A stretch of 64,000 nucleotides of DNA from NCBI RefSeq assembly GCF_000381365.1, contig NZ_KB905469.1:169673-233672 (forward strand). Reading direction: 5' to 3'. Shown here in pieces: positions 49,969 to 59,261 of the stretch (position 1 is its first letter; each line of letters opens with the position of its first letter). A program made the translations under genes and the position numbers. The stretch comes from Bacteroides salyersiae WAL 10018 = DSM 18765 = JCM 12988. GTDB taxonomy: Bacteria > Bacteroidota > Bacteroidia > Bacteroidales > Bacteroidaceae. The notes beneath the pieces were generated by a model. It did not search any database and was not told where the DNA came from. It saw only the letters and a list, made by a program, of their open reading frames with translations.

Positions 49969-51216
49969 TTAAGCAGTTTGCAACCTCGCAAGATTTGCTT
50001 TTTCCAGTTGTTGTTTTGCATAATCCAATGTCACTTCGTACTCTTTTGCATTTTCCGAAGGAATCTCAAACATAACATCCATCATGATTGTCTCCACGAT
50101 AGAACGCAATCCGCGTGCACCGAGCTTATACTCAACCGCCTTATCGACAATATATTCAAATACTTCGTTCTGGAATGTCAGTTTAACGCCATCCATCTCA
50201 AACAGTTTGACATATTGCCGGATAATGGAATTTTTCGGTTCAGTCAAAATCGCACGAAGCGCATCCCGATCCAATGGATTCAGATAAGTCAGCACCGGCA
50301 AGCGTCCGATAATTTCAGGAATCAGTCCGAACGATTTCAAGTCTTGCGGTGCAATATATTGCATCATGTTATTTTTATCGATAGTAGCTGTCTTTCGTGA
50401 AGCGCTGTAACCTACCACATGCGTATTCAGTCGCTGGGCAATTTTCTTTTCAATGCCGTCAAAAGCACCGCCACAAATAAACAGAATGTTTTTCGTGTTC
50501 ACCGGAATCATTTTTTGATCGGGATGCTTACGGCCACCTTGTGGCGGCACATTCACAACAGATCCTTCCAACAGTTTCAACAGTCCTTGTTGAACACCTT
50601 CACCGCTAACGTCACGAGTGATGGAAGGATTATCACCTTTACGTGCAATCTTATCAATTTCATCGATAAAGACAATTCCTTGTTCGGCTTCGGGCACATT
50701 ATAATCAGCAACCTGAAGCAAACGAGTCAAAATACTCTCAATGTCTTCACCCACATAACCGGCTTCCGTCAATACCGTGGCATCTACAATAGTAAACGGT
50801 ACGTGCAACAACTTTGCAATGGTACGCGCCAACAATGTTTTACCTGTTCCCGTACTTCCTACCATGATGATATTTGATTTTTCAATCTCTACATCATCAC
50901 CGCTATCCTTTTGCAAAAGCCGTTTATAGTGGTTGTATACCGATACAGACAAAAATCGCTTTGCATCGTCCTGCCCAATCACATACTGATCCAGAAAAGT
51001 CTTTATCTCTACCGGCTTAGGTAGTTCTTTCAAGTTTAATTTTGTAGTTCCTGTCGTCTTTTTCCCTACTCCAAGAGCTTCCTGGGTTATCTCATAAGCT
51101 TGCGTAGCACAGCTATCGCAAATATAGCCGTTCATTCCCGTAATCAAGAAACCGACCTCATTTTCCGTTCGACCACAGAAACTGCATCTTTTTTTATTCG
51201 TTTTCGATTCTGCCAT
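49969..51216 (-). CDS. clpX: ATP-dependent Clp protease ATP-binding subunit ClpX
   Basis: 415 residues. The N-terminal zinc finger uses Cys11, Cys14, Cys33 and Cys36. Walker A is GSTGTGKT (120-127), Walker B is VFIDEIDKI, and the pore loop is GYVGED. ClpX unfolds tagged proteins and feeds them to ClpP. It starts two bases after the clpP stop, in the conserved tig-clpP-clpX order. Confidence 0.98.
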   Translation of the reverse strand: MAESKTNKKRCSFCGRTENEVGFLITGMNGYICDSCATQAYEITQEALGVGKKTTGTTKLNLKELPKPVEIKTFLDQYVIGQDDAKRFLSVSVYNHYKRLLQKDSGDDVEIEKSNIIMVGSTGTGKTLLARTIAKLLHVPFTIVDATVLTEAGYVGEDIESILTRLLQVADYNVPEAEQGIVFIDEIDKIARKGDNPSITRDVSGEGVQQGLLKLLEGSVVNVPPQGGRKHPDQKMIPVNTKNILFICGGAFDGIEKKIAQRLNTHVVGYSASRKTATIDKNNMMQYIAPQDLKSFGLIPEIIGRLPVLTYLNPLDRDALRAILTEPKNSIIRQYVKLFEMDGVKLTFQNEVFEYIVDKAVEYKLGARGLRSIVETIMMDVMFEIPSENAKEYEVTLDYAKQQLEKANLARLQTA

Positions 51217-51218
51217 TT

Positions 51219-51881
51219 TTATTTCTTAATCAACACTTCGTCTACCATACCGTATTCTTTGGCTTCTTCAGCAGTCATCCAATAATCTCGGTCCGAATCG
51301 GCCCACACCTTATCAAAATCAGTATGAGAATGATCGGCAATGATAGTATAAAGTTCTTTTTTCAATTTTTGAATTTCACGGGCAGTGATTTCAATGTCCG
51401 AAGCTTGGCCTTGCGCGCCTCCCATCGGTTGATGGATCATCACACGAGAGTGCTTCAATGCCGAACGCTTTCCCTCAGCACCCGCTACTAACAAAACAGC
51501 AGCCATCGATGCCGCCATCCCCGTGCAAATGGTAGCCACATCGCTCGAGATGAACTGCATAGTATCATAAATGCCCAATCCGGCATACACCGATCCGCCC
51601 GGAGAATTGATATAAATAGAAATGTCCTTACCCGGATCTACCGAATCCAGATATAGCAACTGTGCCTGCAATGTATTTGCAGTATAATCATCAATCTGAG
51701 TGCCTAAAAAAATAATGCGGTCCATCATCAAACGTGAAAACACATCGAGTTGTGTCACGTTGAGTTGTCTTTCTTCAAGAATATAAGGATTTAAATACCC
51801 TGCTTGCGATTTAATCACATCGTCCAGCATCAAGCCATTCATTCCTAAATGCTTGGTAGCGTATTTTCTAAAATCATCCAT
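51219..51881 (-). CDS. clpP: ATP-dependent Clp protease proteolytic subunit ClpP
   Basis: I chose the start at 51881: it gives the normal N-terminus (MDDFRKYA, 220 residues) and is preceded by an AAGGAA ribosome-binding sequence, while the upstream extension is hydrophobic and unlike ClpP. The catalytic triad is Ser125 (GMAASMAA), His150 (MIHQPMGG) and Asp199. It forms the proteolytic chamber used by ClpX. It lies between tig and clpX. Confidence 0.97.
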   Translation of the reverse strand: MDDFRKYATKHLGMNGLMLDDVIKSQAGYLNPYILEERQLNVTQLDVFSRLMMDRIIFLGTQIDDYTANTLQAQLLYLDSVDPGKDISIYINSPGGSVYAGLGIYDTMQFISSDVATICTGMAASMAAVLLVAGAEGKRSALKHSRVMIHQPMGGAQGQASDIEITAREIQKLKKELYTIIADHSHTDFDKVWADSDRDYWMTAEEAKEYGMVDEVLIKK

Positions 51882-52020
51882 TTTCAAGTTCCTTTCTTTT
51901 TTATTTATAATGTAACTGCAAAGAAACAAAAAAGAACACAGAGACAAAAAAAACACAGAGTTATAATTTTATAAAAACTCTGTGCTCCTATGATCCTATG
52001 TTCTTTCCACAAGGGAAGTA

Positions 52021-53376
52021 CTATTCGAACATTTTGTTAAATTCTTCCATTGAAACGGTTTTATTATTCAATGTCACCTTAGCTTTCAGCGCTGTAGCTA
52101 ACTTAGCTTCCACTACACGACCTACTAAACCGTCTACATTTTCTTTCTTCTTCAGCATTTCCTGAGCATAGTTTTCAAGAATATCTTCAGGCACAGTCAT
52201 CATACCATACTGAGCAAACTGAGCTTTTGTAGCATCTTTTGCCATATTGATAACATCTTCCTGCTCTACTTTGATCTCATTGTCTTTAACCAACTGCTCC
52301 TTAATCAAGTGCCATGTCAGCTCTTCTACGCTCTTTTCATAGTTTTCTGCTACAAATTCTTCACCTTTCTCCTTATTATTGAGAAGCATGATACGTTTCA
52401 ATAATGCATCCGGGAATTCGAGTTTACCAACCTTTTCCATCAACATCTTACGAGCATCGATCAAAAATTTATAATCGCTATCAGCAACAAACTGTGCAGC
52501 AATTCCTTCTTTTACTTTCGCACGGAATTCTTCTTCAGTCTTCACGGCATCTTTGCCAAATACCTGGTCAAAAAGTTCTTGATTCAAATCACCCGGAACA
52601 AAACGAGTAATTTCTTCTACCTGAAAACTAAAGTTAGATTTCATTTCAGCAGCAGCTTCTTTTTCAATTTTCAGCAAGGAAGCGATTTCTGCATCATGAC
52701 CGTCATAAGCCGCATTCGGATTAAATACCAATACATCATTCACCTTGGCATTGGCAAAAATAGCTTTCTGCTCGTCATTCTTCATATAAGAAGGCATCAA
52801 TACAGCACCTGCTACCTGAATGCCTCCTTCTTTAGTGTTACCATTTTCATCCAATTCGGCAATCAAACCTTTCAGCATATCATTATCCTCATAAGCTGAA
52901 ACCTGATCATATTTACCGTTACGTTGAGTATAAGCCTTTACCTGATTTTCCACCATCTCATCCGTAACTTCGATTGTGTAGTAGTCAACCTTATCCGTAT
53001 TGCTTACTTCTGCTTTAAATTCCGGTGCCAAAGCAATATCGAATACAAATTCGAATTCTTCCATGGTGTCGAAATCAATCACCTGTTGTTTTTCTTCATT
53101 TGGCAACGGTTCACCCAGCATATTCACATTATTACTCTTAATGTAATCGTATACTTTTTCTGAAAGAAGCTTATTCACCTCTTCGGCAATAACCGATTTA
53201 CCATACATCTTCTTTACCAGACTCATAGGAACCATCCCTTTACGGAATCCCGGAATCTGCGCCTTCTGACGGAATGTCTTCAACGATTTATCTACTTTTT
53301 CCTGATAATCAGCCTTTTCCAGCTTTACGGTAAGCAAGCCGCTTACTTTGTCAATGTTTTGAAATGAAACGTTCAT
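52021..53376 (-). CDS. tig: Trigger factor
   Basis: 451 residues. The ribosome-binding domain carries the GFRKGMVP signature (about 43-50). The central isomerase-like domain is diverged, and the C-terminal chaperone arms are helical and charged. Trigger factor sits at the ribosome exit tunnel and shields nascent chains. First gene of the tig-clpP-clpX unit. Confidence 0.95.
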   Translation of the reverse strand: MNVSFQNIDKVSGLLTVKLEKADYQEKVDKSLKTFRQKAQIPGFRKGMVPMSLVKKMYGKSVIAEEVNKLLSEKVYDYIKSNNVNMLGEPLPNEEKQQVIDFDTMEEFEFVFDIALAPEFKAEVSNTDKVDYYTIEVTDEMVENQVKAYTQRNGKYDQVSAYEDNDMLKGLIAELDENGNTKEGGIQVAGAVLMPSYMKNDEQKAIFANAKVNDVLVFNPNAAYDGHDAEIASLLKIEKEAAAEMKSNFSFQVEEITRFVPGDLNQELFDQVFGKDAVKTEEEFRAKVKEGIAAQFVADSDYKFLIDARKMLMEKVGKLEFPDALLKRIMLLNNKEKGEEFVAENYEKSVEELTWHLIKEQLVKDNEIKVEQEDVINMAKDATKAQFAQYGMMTVPEDILENYAQEMLKKKENVDGLVGRVVEAKLATALKAKVTLNNKTVSMEEFNKMFE

Positions 53377-53428
53377 TCTGACAATTATTTATTTGATTTA
53401 TACTTTATTCTATACTCAAATGAGGGTG

Positions 53429-53459
53429 CAAAATTAGTGCTAATCTTTCAATTATCAAA
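53429..53459 (-). promoter_or_regulatory. Promoter of the tig-clpP-clpX unit
   Basis: Minus-strand TTTG (53459-53456), a 19-base spacer and TAATTTTG (53436-53429): a full consensus match 52 bases upstream of tig. Confidence 0.8.
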
Positions 53460-53686
53460 AAAACGCGAAAGAATTATTCTTTATGAAACGAAATGAATCA
53501 TACTTTTATATTACAACAACGTATCAATCACATACATAAATCATAAAATCACTACAGAAATGTTAGAAAACTAAAGAAAAACAAGTGTATTTTCATTTTT
53601 TATGCTTTTCTTTGTACAGGAATGATGATGTATTAGTTTCTTGATTTCTATTGCAAGTTTTTACCTCGTCCAAAAACGTATATGTA

Positions 53687-53736
53687 AACTCTCTGTCGTT
53701 TTAATCTTTTTATTATCAGTCATCTTCCCGAGAGTT
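53687..53736 (+). other. Inverted repeat in the pyrimidine-rich 5' leader of the RRM gene
   Basis: AACTCTC and GAGAGTT (7 pairs, 36-base loop) are followed by a T-rich stretch up to the ATG. The 53460-53769 region holds no other supportable gene. Confidence 0.3.
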
Positions 53737-53769
53737 TTTATTTCATTATTTATTTTTATCTTTTTCACT

Positions 53770-54015
53770 ATGAACATTTATGTTGGAAACCTTAACTACC
53801 GTGTTAAGGAAGCAGATTTGCAACAAGTTATGGAAGATTACGGGACAGTCTCTTCAGTAAAAGTTATCATGGATCGCGAAACAGGCAGATCCAAAGGTTT
53901 CGCTTTCATTGAAATGGAAGACGATGCTGCAGCCTCAAAAGCCATTGCCGAATTAAATGGTGCAGAATATCACGGACGCACCATGGTGGTAAAGGAAGCT
54001 AAACCTAAACTCTAA
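53770..54015 (+). CDS. Small RRM-type RNA-binding protein
   Basis: The start at 53770 gives an 81-residue single RRM domain; the upstream in-frame extension is hydrophobic and not part of the fold. RNP2 is IYVGNL (2-7) and RNP1 is KGFAFIEM (about 40-47). Such small RRM proteins are widespread in Bacteroidota and act as RNA chaperones or post-transcriptional regulators. It is monocistronic, has a T-rich leader, and ends at a strong terminator. Its RNA targets are unknown. Confidence 0.93.
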   Translation: MNIYVGNLNYRVKEADLQQVMEDYGTVSSVKVIMDRETGRSKGFAFIEMEDDAAASKAIAELNGAEYHGRTMVVKEAKPKL

Positions 54016-54033
54016 CTAAAAGAAATTCAAAGT

Positions 54034-54065
54034 AACCTTCCGATCCTCCGAACAATCGGAAGGTT
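54034..54065 (+). terminator. Terminator of the RRM gene
   Basis: An 11-base-pair stem AACCTTCCGAT with its complement and a 10-base loop, followed by CTTTTT. Confidence 0.88.
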
Positions 54066-54090
54066 CTTTTTACATACCTTCCAGTCAAAC

Positions 54091-54570
54091 ATGAAACACC
54101 AAGCCAACATAAGTATCCGTGAGATAAAAGAAAACAAAGAAGACTATCTGAATCTGTTGCTCATAGCAGACCCGTCGGTTGATATGATACAGCATTACCT
54201 TGGCAGAGGGCATTTATATATTATGCAACTGGAAGAAATACCTGTATGTGTAACCGTTGTGGTATCAGACAAAGAGACGGCAGAAATAAAAAACCTGGCA
54301 ACCCATCCCGATTATCTACGCCGGGGATATGCCAGTCGAATGATGAGTTTTATTGTCGAGCATTATAGAGAAATTCCGAATATTATCGTTGGTACGGGAA
54401 GTACAGGCATCCCCGGAAAGGAATTTTACCAATTGGATTTCTATCGGAAATGCGGCTTTGTCGAATCACATATTATCAAAAACTTCTTCGTCGATAACTA
54501 TCCCGAACCTATCTTCGAAGATAATGGCGAACAATGTATCGACATGATTTATCTGAGATATGCCCGATAA
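54091..54570 (+). CDS. GNAT-family N-acetyltransferase
   Basis: 159 residues. The acetyl-CoA-binding motif A is visible as IKNLATHPDYLRRGYASRMM (about 70-89), followed by the GNAT motif B region (FYRKCGF, about 112-118). It transfers acetyl from acetyl-CoA to an unknown amine substrate. It follows the RRM gene after a terminator and is convergent with lptB, only nine bases away. Confidence 0.88.
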   Translation: MKHQANISIREIKENKEDYLNLLLIADPSVDMIQHYLGRGHLYIMQLEEIPVCVTVVVSDKETAEIKNLATHPDYLRRGYASRMMSFIVEHYREIPNIIVGTGSTGIPGKEFYQLDFYRKCGFVESHIIKNFFVDNYPEPIFEDNGEQCIDMIYLRYAR

Positions 54571-54578
54571 AACAGAAT

Positions 54579-55343
54579 TTAGTCCTTTTCCAATTGAAAG
54601 TCCTTACGCCGGAGAACAAAACTATTACTAAGATATTTTTCCCGCACAATCTTATTTTCTGCAAGTTCTTCAGGAGTTCCCTGAAAAAGAATTTTTCCTT
54701 CAAACAAAAGGTAAGCACGATCGGTAATGCTTAATGTCTCCTGCACATTATGGTCGGTAATAAGAATACCGATATTTTTGTCTTTCAACTTCCAGACAAT
54801 CTGCTGGATATCCTCCACCGCAATAGGGTCTACACCGGCAAAAGGTTCATCCAGCATGATAAATTTCGGATCGATAGCCAGACAACGGGCAATCTCCGTA
54901 CGGCGACGTTCACCACCGGATAATTGATTTCCCTTATTCTTTCGTACTTTTTGCAACCGGAATTCGGCAATCAGGCTTTCCAGCTTTTCCTTCTGGTATT
55001 CTTTAGGTTTATTGGTCATCTCGAGCACAGAAGCAATATTGTCTTCCACACTCATCTGCCGAAACACAGAAGCTTCTTGTGCCAAGTAGCCGATACCGGT
55101 CTGTGCACGTTTATATACCGGATATTTTGTAATTTCAAGATCATCCAAAAAGATACGGCCTTCATTAGGGGTAATCAGTCCTACAGTCATATAAAATGAA
55201 GTAGTCTTACCAGCACCGTTCGGTCCCAATAAACCTACGATTTCGCCCTGCTTCACATTGATGGATACATGGCTAACCACAGTTCTCTTACCGTACTTCT
55301 TCACCAGGTCTTCCGTACGAAGCACCATCTTGCTTTCTTCCAT
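54579..55343 (-). CDS. lptB: LPS export ABC transporter ATP-binding protein
   Basis: With the start at 55343 the protein has 254 residues; a longer frame upstream runs through the promoter region. Walker A is GPNGAGKT, the signature is LSGGERRR and Walker B is FIMLDEPFAGVDP, with Gln in the Q loop (LAQEASVFR). The sequence resembles LptB throughout. LptB powers extraction of LPS from the inner membrane. It is divergent from mlaE. Confidence 0.93.
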   Translation of the reverse strand: MEESKMVLRTEDLVKKYGKRTVVSHVSINVKQGEIVGLLGPNGAGKTTSFYMTVGLITPNEGRIFLDDLEITKYPVYKRAQTGIGYLAQEASVFRQMSVEDNIASVLEMTNKPKEYQKEKLESLIAEFRLQKVRKNKGNQLSGGERRRTEIARCLAIDPKFIMLDEPFAGVDPIAVEDIQQIVWKLKDKNIGILITDHNVQETLSITDRAYLLFEGKILFQGTPEELAENKIVREKYLSNSFVLRRKDFQLEKD

Positions 55344-55361
55344 ATCTTTGTTATTTTGCGG

Positions 55362-55369
55362 CAAATGTA
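55362..55369 (-). promoter_or_regulatory. -7 box of lptB
   Basis: Minus-strand TACATTTG, an exact TAnnTTTG match, 19 bases upstream of the chosen start. Confidence 0.6.
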
Positions 55370-55391
55370 GCAAAAATAAGCTGAAAAAACG

Positions 55392-55399
55392 TACATTTG
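55392..55399 (+). promoter_or_regulatory. -7 box of the mlaE-mlaF unit
   Basis: TACATTTG, an exact match, 20 bases upstream of the mlaE ATG. Confidence 0.6.
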
Positions 55400-55418
55400 C
55401 AGACAAATATACGAAGTT

Positions 55419-56162
55419 ATGATCAAAGCATTAAGAACCGTCGGAAGATATATGATGCTGATGGGACGTACATTCTCACGACCCGAACGCATGCGGATGT
55501 TCTTCCGGCAATATCTCAACGAGATAGAACAGTTAGGAGTGAATTCCATCGGAATCGTACTGCTGATTTCATTTTTCATCGGTGCGGTAATTACCATACA
55601 AATCAAACTCAATATCGAAAGCCCTTGGATGCCCCGTTGGACAGTGGGTTACGTAACGCGTGAAATTCTGTTACTGGAATTCTCATCCTCCATCATGTGT
55701 TTGATTCTTGCCGGAAAAGTAGGATCCAATATTGCATCGGAATTAGGTACCATGCGCGTTACCCAACAGATCGACGCCCTTGAAATAATGGGAGTCAACT
55801 CCGCCAACTATCTGATACTTCCTAAAATAGCTGCTATGGTCACCACCATTCCTATCTTAGTGACATTCAGTATTTTTGCCGGTATCATCGGTGCTTTCGC
55901 CACTTGCTGGTTTGGAGGGATTATGACAGCTACCGATCTGGAATACGGTTTGCAATACATGTTCGTGGAATGGTTCGTGTGGTGTGGTATTATCAAATCA
56001 CTATTTTTCGCTTTTATTATTGCCAGCGTGTCCTCTTTCTTTGGCTATATGGTAGAAGGAGGTTCGATAGAAGTCGGAAAAGCATCTACGGATTCTGTCG
56101 TATCCAGTAGTGTATTAATCTTATTTGCCGATCTGGTATTAACTAAACTTTTAATGGGATGA
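55419..56162 (+). CDS. mlaE: MlaE-family ABC transporter permease
   Basis: 247 residues with several membrane helices and the MlaE-family signature EI-LLEFSSS-MCLILAGKVGSNIASELGTM (about 75-110). In the Mla system it moves phospholipids between the membranes to keep outer-membrane asymmetry. It overlaps mlaF by four bases (ATGA), so the two are translationally coupled. The substrate-binding MCE protein is not in this window. Confidence 0.93.
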   Translation: MIKALRTVGRYMMLMGRTFSRPERMRMFFRQYLNEIEQLGVNSIGIVLLISFFIGAVITIQIKLNIESPWMPRWTVGYVTREILLLEFSSSIMCLILAGKVGSNIASELGTMRVTQQIDALEIMGVNSANYLILPKIAAMVTTIPILVTFSIFAGIIGAFATCWFGGIMTATDLEYGLQYMFVEWFVWCGIIKSLFFAFIIASVSSFFGYMVEGGSIEVGKASTDSVVSSSVLILFADLVLTKLLMG

Positions 56163-56929
56163 TTGAAGTAAAAGGACTCTATAAATCATTCGAAGACAAA
56201 GCGGTATTGAAAGACATCAATGCTACTTTTGAGAATGGAAAAACCAATCTGATTATCGGCCAGAGCGGTTCAGGAAAAACGGTACTGATGAAATGCATCG
56301 TCGGGCTGCTGATTCCCGAAAAAGGAGAATTGCTATACGACCATCGCAACTTCCTGGCGATGGGTAAAAAAGAGAAGAAAATGCTGCGCAGAGAGATGGG
56401 AATGATCTTTCAAAGCGCTGCCCTGTTCGACTCCATGTCTGTATTGGACAACGTAATGTTTCCATTGAACATGTTCAGTAACGATACATTACGAGACCGC
56501 ACCAAACGGGCCATGTTCTGTCTCGACCGTGTGAATCTGACAGAAGCCAAAGATAAGTTTCCGGGAGAGATCAGTGGAGGTATGCAGAAACGAGTAGCGA
56601 TTGCACGGGCCATCGCACTCAATCCGCAGTACCTGTTTTGTGATGAACCGAACTCCGGACTCGATCCTAAAACTTCGTTAGTGATCGATGATCTTATACA
56701 CGACATCACGCGAGAATACAACATGACAACAATCATCAATACGCACGACATGAACTCCGTATTAGGAATCGGAGAAAAGATTATTTATATCTACGAAGGA
56801 AGAAAAGAATGGGAAGGTACAAAAGATGATATTTTCACTTCCACTAACAAGTTGTTGAATAACTTTATATTTGCTTCCGACCTGCTCCGTAAAGTAAAAG
56901 ATGTGGAAATACAAAATTTAGAAGGTTGA
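56159..56929 (+). CDS. mlaF: MlaF-family ABC transporter ATP-binding protein
   Basis: 256 residues. Walker A is GQSGSGKT (about 35-42), the signature is SGGMQKRVAIARA, Walker B is YLFCDEPNSGLDP, and the switch His is in NTHDM. It pairs with the MlaE permease encoded just upstream to drive lipid transport. Confidence 0.95.
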   Translation: MIEVKGLYKSFEDKAVLKDINATFENGKTNLIIGQSGSGKTVLMKCIVGLLIPEKGELLYDHRNFLAMGKKEKKMLRREMGMIFQSAALFDSMSVLDNVMFPLNMFSNDTLRDRTKRAMFCLDRVNLTEAKDKFPGEISGGMQKRVAIARAIALNPQYLFCDEPNSGLDPKTSLVIDDLIHDITREYNMTTIINTHDMNSVLGIGEKIIYIYEGRKEWEGTKDDIFTSTNKLLNNFIFASDLLRKVKDVEIQNLEG

Positions 56930-56960
56930 TCTAATAGATCCTCCCCCATCGAAAAGGAAC

Positions 56961-56994
56961 AAAGGGCGCACTCTTTTTATCGAGTACGCCCTTT
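56961..56994 (+). terminator. Terminator of mlaE-mlaF
   Basis: AAAGGGCG and CGCCCTTT, with further pairing of ACTC and GAGT inside, followed by TTATT. Confidence 0.7.
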
Positions 56995-57168
56995 TATTGT
57001 AAAAACCAGTTAATAGAATTGACATATATCATCACGACATATTGACTGTCCTCTTTTTTATTCTTCACGAAACTGTAAGAGAGAGTTATTTCAATTACCG
57101 CCTCAAAGGTAGACGAAAAGTTGCACAAAAACATCACCGAAAACCGTGACAGAAGAAAAAATTTCTTT

Positions 57169-57816
57169 CTACACAACTTTTATCCACCCCAGCGCCATTG
57201 CTTTCACCACCATATCAATCGCATTCTTTGCCTCAAATTTTTGAATCAGCCTTTTACGAAATGTTTCAACCGTATTCTCCGTAATCTGCAACCGCGAAGC
57301 AATTTCATGCGTGCAAAATCCCTCGGAGACTGCTTGCAAAACTTCAAGCTCACGCTTGGTGGGAATATCCTTAGGGTGTATTTGTGACGAAGCATTACTC
57401 AGTTTCTGCCGTATGCCCTCAAATCGCGGACAAGTATATGCTACTCCCCGCAACACACTCTTTACAGCCTTTCCTATTTCAACGGACTCCGAAGCCTTCA
57501 GAGTCACAGCATTCACTCCCAGGCGAATAAGCCTGTTGATATACCAAATTTCCTCATGCATTGTATTGATGATTATACGTGCATCCTCATTGATTTCACG
57601 AATCATCTCTATCAATTCAAATCCGGACATATCGGGTAAACCGACATCCAAAATATAAATATCATAATCACGCGCTGCAATCAGCCCGACAGCCTCCTTA
57701 CCCGTTGTCACTGCATCTGCTACAACCACTTCAGGGATTCGTTTTAAAATCTGACAAATCCCTTCCAGGATCAGCGCATGATCATCAACCAACAAAATCT
57801 CCGCTTTCTCTACCAT
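57169..57816 (-). CDS. NarL/FixJ-type response regulator
   Basis: I place the start at 57816 (215 residues) because a -7 box overlaps the alternative start at 57849. An N-terminal receiver (phospho-acceptor Asp57 in ILDVGLPDMSG; acidic pair in VDDH) is joined to a C-terminal LuxR-type helix-turn-helix (TKRELEVLQAVSEG and ASRLQITENTVETFRKRLIQKF). It controls transcription after phosphorylation by a kinase that is not adjacent; the nearest kinase gene in the window (62271-63416) is 4.5 kb away and not clearly linked. Confidence 0.92.
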   Translation of the reverse strand: MVEKAEILLVDDHALILEGICQILKRIPEVVVADAVTTGKEAVGLIAARDYDIYILDVGLPDMSGFELIEMIREINEDARIIINTMHEEIWYINRLIRLGVNAVTLKASESVEIGKAVKSVLRGVAYTCPRFEGIRQKLSNASSQIHPKDIPTKRELEVLQAVSEGFCTHEIASRLQITENTVETFRKRLIQKFEAKNAIDMVVKAMALGWIKVV

Positions 57817-57846
57817 AATATGAATTGTCTGTTGCTTAGTCTCTGA

Positions 57847-57854
57847 CAAATATA
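57847..57854 (-). promoter_or_regulatory. -7 box of the response-regulator gene
   Basis: Minus-strand TATATTTG, an exact match, 31 bases upstream of the chosen start. Confidence 0.6.
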
Positions 57855-57900
57855 AATATTATCGTTCAAAAAACGAAGTCCTCGTCCTACTTATTTCACA

Positions 57901-59214
57901 TCATTTCTGACGAATATAGATATTTATAGGTGTTCCGGTCAGATTCCATTTCTCACGCATCTTATTTTCAAGGAAACGTTTGTATGGTTCCTTCACATAT
58001 TGCGGCAGATTGGCAAAAAAGACAAAAGAAGGCACCTGCGTATTAGGAAGCTGGGTTATATATTTAATTTTTATGTATTTGCCTTTAACCGAAGGGGGGG
58101 GATAAGCTTCTATCAACGGAAGCATCTCTTCATTCAAACGTGCAGTAGGAATCTTTATCGTCCGGTTTTCGTAAACAACACGAGCCTCTTCCAATACTTT
58201 CAGGATACGTTGCTTAGTCAATGCGGAAGCAAAGACAATAGGAAAATCCACAAAAGGAGCAAAACGTGAACGGATAGCCTCTTCAAAAGTCTTCATTACC
58301 TTTGCCGTTTTATCTTCTACCAAATCCCATTTGTTCACAACTACCACAAGTCCCTTCTGGTTCTTCTGGATCAAAGAAAATATATTCAAATCCTGACTCT
58401 CGATACCACGGGTGGCATCCACCATCAAGATACATACGTCTGCATTCTCAATAGAACGAATGGAACGAACCACCGAGTAATACTCCAAATCCTCGTTCAC
58501 TTTATTTTTCTTACGGATACCCGCCGTATCAACCAGATAAAAATCAAAACCGAATTTATTATACCGGGTATAAATAGAGTCACGCGTAGTACCTGCTATT
58601 TCAGTCACAATATTCCGCTCTTCACCGATAAAAGCATTAACGATAGACGATTTTCCGGCATTCGGACGTCCGACCACAGCAAAACGGGGAATATCATCAT
58701 CCAGGATTTCCTCTGATTCTTTCTTGAACTTGCTGACAATCAAGTCCATCAAATCACCCGTACCGCTACCGCTTATGGCAGAAATACAGTATGGATCTCC
58801 CAATCCCAAGCTATAAAATTCGGGAGCATTATATCTCAATTCATGATTGTCCGTCTTATTGGCTACCATAATTACGGGACTCTTTGCACGCCGCAAAATA
58901 GCAGCAACCTGCATATCCAGATCAGTAACCCCATTCATCACATCCACCACAAACAGAATTACATCGGCTTCGTCTACCGCCATTAATACCTGTTTGCGAA
59001 TCTCCTCTTCAAAAATGTCATCCGAATTGACTACCCACCCGCCGGTATCAACTACAGAGAACTCACGGCCCAGCCATTCCGACTTGCCGTATTGTCTGTC
59101 ACGGGTCGTCCCCGCTTCGTCATTTACGATTGCCTGACGAGTTTTAGTCAAGCGATTAAATAAAGTTGACTTTCCCACATTAGGACGTCCAACAATTGCA
59201 ACTAAATTTCCCAT
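57901..59214 (-). CDS. der: Ribosome-associated GTPase Der (EngA)
   Basis: 437 residues with two tandem GTPase domains: G1 motifs GRPNVGKST (8-16) and, in the second domain, GRPNAGKSS; NKTD and NKWD are the base-specificity motifs. A C-terminal KH-like domain follows. Der is needed for assembly of the 50S subunit. It is 47 bases downstream of era, and the two are probably cotranscribed. Confidence 0.97.
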   Translation of the reverse strand: MGNLVAIVGRPNVGKSTLFNRLTKTRQAIVNDEAGTTRDRQYGKSEWLGREFSVVDTGGWVVNSDDIFEEEIRKQVLMAVDEADVILFVVDVMNGVTDLDMQVAAILRRAKSPVIMVANKTDNHELRYNAPEFYSLGLGDPYCISAISGSGTGDLMDLIVSKFKKESEEILDDDIPRFAVVGRPNAGKSSIVNAFIGEERNIVTEIAGTTRDSIYTRYNKFGFDFYLVDTAGIRKKNKVNEDLEYYSVVRSIRSIENADVCILMVDATRGIESQDLNIFSLIQKNQKGLVVVVNKWDLVEDKTAKVMKTFEEAIRSRFAPFVDFPIVFASALTKQRILKVLEEARVVYENRTIKIPTARLNEEMLPLIEAYPPPSVKGKYIKIKYITQLPNTQVPSFVFFANLPQYVKEPYKRFLENKMREKWNLTGTPINIYIRQK

Positions 59215-59261
59215 AGTTTACACGTTGTTTTTGCGACTATCACAGTCGTATGAATATATTC

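Noticed and set aside
51882..51956. An N-terminal extension of ClpP
   Set aside because: The extension is hydrophobic and unlike ClpP, and an AAGGAA site precedes the ATG at 51881.
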